NCBI RefSeq assembly: GCF_000271845.1
Contig: NZ_JH719395.1
Span: 2,261,231-2,325,230, forward strand
Direction of reading: 5' to 3'
DNA length: 64,000 nt
From: Rhizobium leguminosarum bv. trifolii WSM2297
GTDB taxonomy: Bacteria; Pseudomonadota; Alphaproteobacteria; Rhizobiales; Rhizobiaceae
In this document: piece by piece, positions 57,735 through 64,000 of the stretch
Position numbering within the stretch: the first letter of the stretch is position 1
Layout: the number at the start of each line of letters is the position of its first letter
Translations under genes and position numbers: made by a program
Notes under the pieces: model-generated
Seen by the model: only the letters and a program-made list of their open reading frames with translations
Told to the model about the DNA's origin: nothing
Databases searched by the model: none

Positions 57735-58442
57735 ATGTATAAGCAGCACGAAGCTAAACGAGGATGGGATCGGTCAAAGGCCAATAAAGCCTATAAGCGA
57801 TTAAAAAAGCTTGTTGTCGACTTCGAGGTCCCTCCTGACACGCGACTCGATCCGATTGTAATCAGCAATGCCCTCGATATTAGCGTTACCCCGGTGCGCG
57901 AGGCATTGATCCAGCTGGAAGCCGAAAACTACATCACAGGCTCCCCGCGCAATGGCCACTACACCAAGAAACTCAATACAAAGGAGATCTCGGACGAATA
58001 TGGTATTGCCAACATGGTCCTCCAGCATGTCATTAAAGAAAAACTAGATTGGAATCCCGGGACGTGGTCGGCGCTTCCGGCGATCTCCAGATCAGATGAT
58101 TATGCCTCGTTCGGGCAGTTCCTGGAGGGATTTTATGAACGGGTCGTTGAAGCTGAAAACAACGAAAGAATGTCGGACCTCTTTCATGAGTTTAACATAC
58201 GGACTAGATACGTTCGCTCTGTGTATTTGCAACGGCCAGAGCGTCTATTATGTATCAGAGGTGAGATGAGCGAGCTTCTGGCGCTTCTTAATGAGCGGAA
58301 CAAGAATGGGGCGATCGAAAATGTTGATCGGCAAATGAGAGCGATAATTTACAGCGTTCCCGATCTTGTGCTGGAGGGTAATCTACGCGCCCAGAATAAG
58401 AAGGAGAGCTGGACGCAGACGTTGCTGTCAATTTCGATTTAG
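57735..58442 (+). CDS. GntR-family transcriptional regulator
   Basis: 235 residues. Winged helix-turn-helix with AYKRLKKLVVDFEVPPDTRL and ISNALDISVTPVREALIQLE (residues ~20-70), then a helical ligand/dimer domain that does not closely match FadR or UTRA. GGGAG lies 6 bases before the ATG. It could be expressed from the LacI-controlled promoter 260 bases upstream. Target genes are unknown; the nearest are the ligase/methyltransferase cluster on the other strand. Confidence 0.85.
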   Translation: MYKQHEAKRGWDRSKANKAYKRLKKLVVDFEVPPDTRLDPIVISNALDISVTPVREALIQLEAENYITGSPRNGHYTKKLNTKEISDEYGIANMVLQHVIKEKLDWNPGTWSALPAISRSDDYASFGQFLEGFYERVVEAENNERMSDLFHEFNIRTRYVRSVYLQRPERLLCIRGEMSELLALLNERNKNGAIENVDRQMRAIIYSVPDLVLEGNLRAQNKKESWTQTLLSISI

Positions 58443-58993
58443 ACCTAACTCGGTGATCTGAACCGTTCAGCTGGACGATGTGGTTGGTCTGCTTGCACGG
58501 CGACATTTTAACGTCGCCACCGTCGCGCTGGCCAACAAAACTGCGAGATCGCCTGGCCGTCATGACAACAGGTCAGGGATCGCGCAGCTGCGTCAACGAA
58601 CGCTGCGCAAATTTTCGGCAATGCGAGGGCAATTGAAGTGTGATGGCAATCCGGTCGGACCGGAATCGACTAAACCCGTTGGACCTATCGGGCCGCAGTG
58701 CCCGTCAACGTAATTGGGTGTCGATCCGCGAATCTCATCGAGGCCAGCAGCATGCGCTGCACCAAAGACCGAATAGATAGCAGCAACCGAGAGCTTGGCA
58801 GATCACCAAAGCGCATCGTCCAGATGCGAGGGGTATCAGTCTTCTCCGGGACCGGCACCCCTTCATCAGCTGCTTTAGAATCTCCTTCTGCGGGTCTGGA
58901 GCCTCACCGTCTTCCGTTCGTTTACCAGCCAGTAAAATGCACCGGAAACTCCGCCAAAAACTGGACCGGTTTGCAGGAATTCAGATCATCCCC
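58443..58993. other. 551-base gap, no supported gene
   Basis: Only short Arg/Ser-rich frames. Convergent end of the GntR and D-Ala-D-Ala ligase genes. No obvious terminator with T-run or IS protein similarity was found. Confidence 0.45.
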
Positions 58994-60061
58994 TCACGCT
59001 CCTCTCGCTAAGCCGTGATCGACAAGCCGATCGATGATTTCTGCGTAGCTGACGCCGCTGGCCGCCATTGCCTTTGGATACATGCTGACGTCAGTGAACC
59101 CGGGCATGGTGTTCACTTCGTTGACGACGAAACGCATGTCAGCCTTCAAGAAGAAGTCGACACGCGCCATGCCATCACAACCAAGCGCGCGGAACGCTCG
59201 GGCCGCAGTCGCGCGGATCTTCTCTTCAACCTCCCAGTGAAGCTCCGCTGGCACCTTCAAAGCGACTCCTTTATCATCGATATACTTGGCGTCATAGCTG
59301 TAGAAGTCGTGGCTTTCGGCCGGCACGATTTCGCCGGGGCGGGAGATAAAGAGTCCGCCTTTCGTATCTTCCAGCACACTGCATTCGATCTCGCGGCCGG
59401 CAATGAATTCTTCTCCGATCAGCTTGCGGTCATGCCCGAACGCCTCTGCGAGTGCCGGCGCAAATTCTTGGCTGTCCCAGATCTTCCTCACTCCAACCGA
59501 CGAACCCTGCCGTGCAGGCTTGATGAAGAGCGGGAGGCCAAGCTGCTCCTTGATCAACTCAAAGTTGGGGGGCGCATGCTGATGAATTGTTACTGAGCGC
59601 GCAACTGGCAGTCCGGCTGCTTTCAGAAGCTGCTTGGTAATATCCTTGTCGAGTGCGGCTGCCGAGCCGAGAATGCTGCAGCCGACCAGCGGCACTCGCG
59701 CCACCTCTGAAAACCCCTGAACCGCCCCGTCCTCTCCGTGAAGTCCATGCAGGACCGGAAAGAGAATGTCGATCCTGCCCCCATCGGCGGTCTTCCCGTC
59801 AGGTCCGATCGCCAGGATACGGCCGCGTCCGCCTGGCACGAGGCAAATCTCGATACCCGTCGAAGGCCTATTTAGCTCACCGTCGGTGAACTTGCTGACC
59901 AGCCACCGCCCTTCACGCGTGACGAAGATGGGCAGTGCCTCGTACTTCTGGGGGTCGAGCGCTCGCACCACGTTCGTCGCTGACATCACGGAAACGTCGT
60001 CCTCACTGGAGCGGCCCCCGAAGAGCACCCCGATGCGAAGTCTTGTTGGGAAATGGGTCAT
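58994..60061 (-). CDS. ddl: D-alanine-D-alanine ligase (probably an extra copy)
   Basis: 355 residues, ATP-grasp ligase joining two D-Ala for the cell wall. Seen: RIGVLFGGRSSEDDVSVMSA, VLHGLHGEDGAVQG, LFIKPARQGSSVGV, the omega-loop SYDAKYID (Tyr typical of D-Ala rather than D-lactate enzymes) and FVVNEVNTMPGFTDVSMYPK. GAGG lies 8 bases before the ATG. The housekeeping copy normally sits with mur/fts genes. This one is among accessory genes near an ATP-grasp/methyltransferase pair and may serve a special pathway or protect against an inhibitor of the normal enzyme. Confidence 0.93.
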   Translation of the reverse strand: MTHFPTRLRIGVLFGGRSSEDDVSVMSATNVVRALDPQKYEALPIFVTREGRWLVSKFTDGELNRPSTGIEICLVPGGRGRILAIGPDGKTADGGRIDILFPVLHGLHGEDGAVQGFSEVARVPLVGCSILGSAAALDKDITKQLLKAAGLPVARSVTIHQHAPPNFELIKEQLGLPLFIKPARQGSSVGVRKIWDSQEFAPALAEAFGHDRKLIGEEFIAGREIECSVLEDTKGGLFISRPGEIVPAESHDFYSYDAKYIDDKGVALKVPAELHWEVEEKIRATAARAFRALGCDGMARVDFFLKADMRFVVNEVNTMPGFTDVSMYPKAMAASGVSYAEIIDRLVDHGLARGA

Positions 60062-60671
60062 GAATGCCTCATCGAGAAGACTGGTAGATTCAGAAAACCG
60101 ATCGCAATGCTGCGATTGTCAAAGCGGCAGGCCGCCCGATATTTCGGTAAGGTAAGTGGGTCGAGGATGTGTTCAGAGCCAGCTGACGGAAGCGAGAATC
60201 GCCAAATGCCGGATCGATGAGTCGGTCTCTTACCTCGATCCTTGATTGGACTGATAAGTGTAGCAAGGACAATCCGGTCTGCATGTCGCGCATTGTGGAT
60301 AGGCGGAACCGATGCCTCGGGCATCAACGGCGCGCAGGTCTGCGAAGGCGGCGTCTTCCAATCTTTCGCCATAGCCATCGGAAGTTTGTCCTCCACCCGT
60401 CAACGGGACCGCCCATCATCTTTGAAGCCATGGGTAGTTCAAATGTGGAATTGCCGCGGCCATGTCGAGTCGCGCCGGCGGAGTTGTTGATTCCGGTCGG
60501 TGGGCCCGATCCTCCGGGCGGTCCGTAAGACTTCGCTCGTGGTGTGGTGGTTTACGTTTCTCACCGGCCGGTCATCTTCGAAAGGGTGCTGCGCTTTTAA
60601 TGCGCTGGCCCTGGGGATGGCTTAGGCCTGCCGCCAGCTCCGCTGGCGGCAGGTATGACCACGCAACGTAT
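60062..60671. other. 610-base gap, no confident gene
   Basis: A 112-codon minus frame (60058-60396) begins with a plausible protein stretch (MEDKLPMAMAKDWKTPPSQT to ADRIVLATLISPIKDR) but decays into low-quality sequence; it may be a gene remnant. The right end holds a long perfect hairpin (60627-60653). Confidence 0.4.
60627..60653. repeat. Perfect 12-bp inverted repeat
   Basis: CCTGCCGCCAGC and its complement GCTGGCGGCAGG separated by TCC. It lies 19 bases after the ATP-grasp stop. No T-run follows on either strand, so it may be an RNA-stabilising hairpin or a palindromic intergenic repeat and not a classic terminator. Confidence 0.65.
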
Positions 60672-61901
60672 CTATTCGTCAAGGATCGGGAATGGTGTAA
60701 TCGACCAACGTATTGAGTCGACGGCACGCTGAAGTATCGCGTCGGACTGGGCGCGGGTGGGTGAAGCCGCGATCACGTGTCCGATACAATCCCGCCAATC
60801 GCCTTTTCTGACGATTGCACTCTTTGGTTTAATGTAAAACTTGACCTCGGCCACGCCGGCTATAGCGGCCGCCTGAGTGTCGCCATCGATTGAATCCAGG
60901 ATGCCGTCCCGATCAGGAACTAGGAAATGGGCGGCCGCAGTTTGCGAATGCCTTTTGCGCAAGTCACATTCGTTGCCGATGGCAAGCTTAATGTGCTCGG
61001 TGATGAGGTCGACACCGTAAGCCAGCTTAATTAGCTGAGGGTCGGGCGTGCCGGCGAGACGCGGATTAACTTCAATGACGACTGGTCCACGCTTAGTCCA
61101 CCGGAGTTCGATGCTCGTTGGACCCCAGCCAAGGCCCAGAGCGCGCAAACAGCCCAGTGAAATATCGACGACCCGCTGATACTCGCTGTCCATCAGCACA
61201 GCAGGGAATGTGTACTCACGATAGACGAAGTGCGGTGGCGGACCGAATTCGCCGGCGGCGATCCCAACGACCTCATTCCCCATGATGTCAATGCTGAAAT
61301 AAGGGCCATCTGCGAACTCTTCGACTAGTATCTCCGGTGGAGATCGCCAGATATGCTTACCACCCAGCAGATGGGCCGTATGTTGTGCTACCTCATCGAC
61401 ATCGCGGCACAATCGGACACCGGTGCTCCCGTTGCCCACGGCTGGCTTGAGAACTACCGGAAGGCCGATCTTAGCGACAAGGTCGTTTACGTCAGCCGCA
61501 TCCGCTGCGAGGCCATAAATGGGTACTGGCATGGCAGCGTCTGCAAGGAGTTGACGTTGAGCGAATTTGTCACAGCATCGTTCAATGGATACCGGATCGG
61601 GTCCAGCTAGCTCAAAATGCTGAGAGAGCCTGCCGGCGGTGGAATAAAATGCTTCCCTGGCGCATGTAATGCCGGCGATGTCATAGCCCGCGCGCAACTG
61701 AGAACATTCGCGAACAAGCGCATTGAGGTCGCCTGTATCGACGCGAACTGCGTGAATTCCTTCCGCGAGAAGATAGTCGTACTGAGCTGGATCGGCCGAC
61801 AAGGTTATTGGATGAAGATCAAGACACTCCGCCGCTTGGACGTATCGCTGACCCGTACCCATTGAATTGCCTTCGATCAGGATGAGTACTCTTTTTTCCA
61901 T
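60672..61901 (-). CDS. ATP-grasp carboxylate-amine ligase family protein
   Basis: 409 residues. N-terminal Rossmann-like part (MEKRVLILIEGNSMGTGQRY), then ATP-grasp with LPVVLKPAVGNGSTGVRLC (~150-168), ILVEEFADGPYFSIDIMG and the metal site PVVIEVNPRLAGTPDPQL (~272-290). Such enzymes activate an acid as acyl phosphate and join it to an amine (amino acid ligases, peptide antibiotics, siderophores). AGGAGA precedes the ATG, and the gene starts 57 bases after the methyltransferase stop, so both are one operon. Substrate unknown. Confidence 0.88.
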   Translation of the reverse strand: MEKRVLILIEGNSMGTGQRYVQAAECLDLHPITLSADPAQYDYLLAEGIHAVRVDTGDLNALVRECSQLRAGYDIAGITCAREAFYSTAGRLSQHFELAGPDPVSIERCCDKFAQRQLLADAAMPVPIYGLAADAADVNDLVAKIGLPVVLKPAVGNGSTGVRLCRDVDEVAQHTAHLLGGKHIWRSPPEILVEEFADGPYFSIDIMGNEVVGIAAGEFGPPPHFVYREYTFPAVLMDSEYQRVVDISLGCLRALGLGWGPTSIELRWTKRGPVVIEVNPRLAGTPDPQLIKLAYGVDLITEHIKLAIGNECDLRKRHSQTAAAHFLVPDRDGILDSIDGDTQAAAIAGVAEVKFYIKPKSAIVRKGDWRDCIGHVIAASPTRAQSDAILQRAVDSIRWSITPFPILDE

Positions 61902-61958
61902 GCTGCTTAATTCTCCTATCTTGTTTGTTTGACCGATTCCCGAGCGGAGATGACGTCG

Positions 61959-62819
61959 TCAGTTGTTAGCCATACTCGATAGCGCAAGCACTTCGCCCGG
62001 CGGCGAGGAGACGTAGCAGGACGCGTAGATGTAGCCGGTCGTGCGCTCGACTTGATCCTCTATGCCGCACTCGGTCATAGCTGTTAGAATCTCGTGCTGT
62101 TCCGCAGGTGTGGAGAAGCGGCGCTGGCGTTGTCTGAACTGTTCTATGTGCCTCGTTTCTAATCCGAAATCATCGAGGGCCGCAGCGATGTCGCCATAGC
62201 TGAACGGGCGCATTACAAAAGAGATGACCCACGGGCGCGACGTTGCCGTTGCCTCATACACACGTTCAAAGGTTTGCGCTGTGACGTAACCCACACAGCC
62301 CGTGCTGATGATGATGTCTGCGTCCGCAAGGTCGCAACTTTCTTCAGCTGTCAAGTCACGGGCTTCCAGGTTGGCAGAGATGCCTGCCTGCAATAGGCCC
62401 ACATCAAGCGCGTAACGAACAGCCCCCGATGATGCGTCCAGGCCGACAAACTGGATGTCGTCACGGAGACCGCGATTGCGAAAGAAGGCCAGATGCTCCA
62501 TTAGGTCTACGCGGGATAGTGGTCCACCGGGTTCCAGATAGGCAGCATACAGGTCGTCCAAATTGAGATTCGTGCGTAATAAGGCAGCGTTGATCCCATA
62601 GGAGCAACCGATGTCGATGATCTTTAAGTTGGCCTTGTTCCTGACGCGACGATATTCAGCGAGGATCCTTTCGAAAACCGGCTTGGCGCGATCCGGGATC
62701 ACATAATCCAAGCTCAAATGCGCGCCAAAATAGGCGCGGGGCCACTTTTGACTATAGACCGCCGAGAAATCGTGCTTGACCCGGTTGATGCTGGTGCTAT
62801 TTGCACTTGCGTGATCCAT
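61959..62819 (-). CDS. SAM-dependent methyltransferase-like protein
   Basis: 286 residues from ATG 62819 (MDHASANSTSINRVKHDFSA); a GTG four codons earlier is possible. SAM motif I LKIIDIGCSYGINAALL (~67-83), an acidic strand-end IQFVGLDASSGAVRYALDVG and ADADIIISTGCVGYVT. Class I methyltransferase fold; substrate unknown. First gene of a two-gene operon with the ATP-grasp ligase, preceded by a very AT-rich region. Confidence 0.8.
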   Translation of the reverse strand: MDHASANSTSINRVKHDFSAVYSQKWPRAYFGAHLSLDYVIPDRAKPVFERILAEYRRVRNKANLKIIDIGCSYGINAALLRTNLNLDDLYAAYLEPGGPLSRVDLMEHLAFFRNRGLRDDIQFVGLDASSGAVRYALDVGLLQAGISANLEARDLTAEESCDLADADIIISTGCVGYVTAQTFERVYEATATSRPWVISFVMRPFSYGDIAAALDDFGLETRHIEQFRQRQRRFSTPAEQHEILTAMTECGIEDQVERTTGYIYASCYVSSPPGEVLALSSMANN

Positions 62820-62899
62820 TGTTCTGCGCACCTTTTATTCGAATGCCGACCCGCGTTGTGGATAGCGGATGACGTAAGACGAGGCTTTACTCGTATTGT

Positions 62900-63060
62900 T
62901 GGCTTTAACAAAGGGGTGAAGCAGACGATATATTTAGTAATATATCTTATATCCTGCGATAAATACGATATGCGCCTGATCTATAAAGAAAAAACGGAAA
63001 ATATAACCAATTAATATATGAGATTATTCCGGTTTATTTTTCCAACAAATGGCTTTCAGG
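62900..63060. promoter_or_regulatory. AT-rich region upstream of the methyltransferase operon
   Basis: A stretch far richer in A/T than the rest of the window, with runs such as ATATATTTAGTAATATATC and AATTAATATATG. It probably contains the promoter of the methyltransferase/ATP-grasp operon, or is foreign DNA of the type bound by silencing proteins. No single -35/-10 pair is clear. Confidence 0.4.
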
Positions 63061-63079
63061 TGATGCATGCCTGGAATCA

Positions 63080-63396
63080 TGCTAATTTCACGCTGGACTA
63101 GAGGAGCTCGCAGCCGGCAGCTTCAACGGCCTGCCGCAGGCCCTCCGCTTATGCGCAGGCAGATTGTCCATCACCACGATGTCGCCGGGTGTCAGCGTTG
63201 GGACAAGCACCTGTTCGACATAAGCCCGGAATGACTGCCGTTCATTCACCATCGAGCACCATGGGAGCTGTCATGCCCGAAAGCCGGAATGCACCGGTGG
63301 AGGTCTTCCAGTGTCCATGTGGGATCGCGGCCCGGCAACGTTCGCCGCAAAGAGATATCATCCACGCAGCCGGGACATCTTGGTGCTCAGGTCGGA
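63080..63396 (-). pseudogene. IS630-type transposase remnant
   Basis: On the minus strand PHGHWKTS, then [38 protein letters not shown] and, in another frame, [15 protein letters not shown]. This is the DDE core of an IS630 transposase with several frameshifts. It is preceded on the minus strand by the group II intron 3' end, so the intron lies inside or next to this transposase. Confidence 0.8.
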
Positions 63397-64000
63397 GTGA
63401 GTAGGCCGGAGGAGTTTCACCAGCCGGCCTCTCGCAGAACGGTGCGTGAACCTCTCCATTCACACCGCTCCCATCAGGTAAACGTGCTCGTTTCGAATGC
63501 TTCCAATGCACGAACAGCCCCAGATTTTCCCGCGCCAGCTTTCGCAAGAAAGGCTGGCGCGTGTCTTATGGGACCCTGATCCAAGCCCTTGGTTTCTGAT
63601 TAACGTAATCAGCCAGAGTCGACAGGGCCGAACGACTGTACCGGCCTAGTAGGCAATCCATCCCCGAAGCAGTGGATTGAGTTATTTGGCTATTTCGGCC
63701 AGCCTCCCCGGCGTCTGCCGCGGGATGATCCAACACTTGATCGTTGCCCGCATCGACTTGAGCGCCGTCGGACTGACCGCAGGCGTGTAGCTACAGAAGA
63801 ACTCATCCCGCTGTGTATTAGCCACCTGTCGCAGTCCAAACCAGACGAATGCAGGAATTATTTCCAGGCTGCCGAGTATGATGCTTTCTGATGGGAAATT
63901 GCTCTAGCCCATTCGCTCTGAGGCGTAGGACCCCGGGCTTGGCGAAAACACGACCGTGCGGTTTCCGTTGAGGAAAACCCGACGATGAATGTGGGCGTGA
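63397..64000 (-). mobile_element. Group II intron, 3' part with decayed maturase
   Basis: A 34-base domain V is readable on the minus strand at 63470-63437: GAGCGGTGTGAA, a TGGAGAGG turn, then TTCACGCACCGTTC, with the AGC triad. A GGCCGG...CCGGCC domain VI follows, ending CCTACTCAC at 63397. Upstream, the maturase end can be traced: YTPAVSPTALKSMRATIKCW, LNPLLRGWIAY, stop, frameshift, then ARENLGLFVHWK. The encoded protein is broken by stops and shifts. The 5' part continues beyond the window. Confidence 0.85.

Noticed and set aside
60627..60653. Rho-independent terminator
   Set aside because: The stem is strong but no T-run follows on either strand; kept as an inverted repeat only.

Overview
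The window is GC-rich alphaproteobacterial DNA that looks like Rhizobium (R. leguminosarum/etli type). The evidence is a ROK repressor facing a xylFHG transporter with a single-domain XylG, tRNA-Arg(CCG) next to it, CTTGAC-like promoters, and remnants of IS66, IS3 and IS630 elements plus a decayed group II intron. No complete integrase, plasmid replication gene, rRNA or CRISPR array was seen.

Layout. (1) 1-4.2 kb: conserved chromosome-type xylose uptake genes (partial xylR, operator, xylF, xylH, xylG, terminator). (2) 4.3 kb: tRNA-Arg(CCG), a common island insertion site. (3) 4.4-20.8 kb: accessory DNA with many orphan genes, including a membrane-anchored staphylococcal-nuclease-like protein, a DUF5983-like protein and a truncated SH3 protein. 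At its centre (17.4 to 12.2 kb, minus strand) is a tightly packed five-gene operon: a TnsA/PD-(D/E)XK-like protein, a soluble FtsH-like AAA+ zinc protease, a calcineurin-like phosphoesterase and two orphan proteins. I recognise no described system with this composition, and it is the strongest candidate for something new. (4) 20.8-26.1 kb: a type III CBASS operon (CD-NTase, HORMA, TRIP13-like ATPase, SLOG plus nucleoside-deoxyribosyltransferase/TIR-like effector, DEDD exonuclease). A one-polypeptide HTH-ImmA/IrrE regulator faces it across a short promoter region that holds a palindrome.

(5) 26.1-28.7 kb: IS66 wreckage, a tRNA-like 3' half, one orphan gene and an M24 peptidase remnant. (6) 28.7-38.1 kb, minus strand: a peptide-type ABC transporter operon (binding protein, two permeases, two ATPases, joined by stop/start overlaps) followed by an amidase and an M81 (MlrC-like) peptidase, probably for uptake and hydrolysis of a small amide or peptide. 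(7) 38.6-56.0 kb: a second defence block bounded on both sides by IS3-type remnants. It holds a RloC/PrrC-like zinc-hook ATPase with a ComEC-like metallo-beta-lactamase protein, then, on the other strand, Rad50/Mre11-like (YhaN/YhaO-like) genes beside a giant DUF4011-helicase-Vsr-like-DUF3320 protein (Hhe architecture).

(8) 56.3-62.8 kb: a LacI repressor with a strong operator that now drives only a 29-codon stub, a GntR regulator, an extra D-Ala-D-Ala ligase, and a methyltransferase/ATP-grasp pair that suggests a small amide- or peptide-type metabolite. (9) 63.0-64.0 kb: an IS630 remnant carrying the 3' end of a group II intron whose domain V is still intact.

Taken together, a core locus is followed by stacked mobile-DNA cargo: two known-type immunity loci (CBASS and the Hhe/RloC-like block), one apparently uncharacterised protease-centred operon, and metabolic cargo, with many broken insertion sequences at the joints. 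Domain calls come from motifs read by eye; no similarity search was possible.
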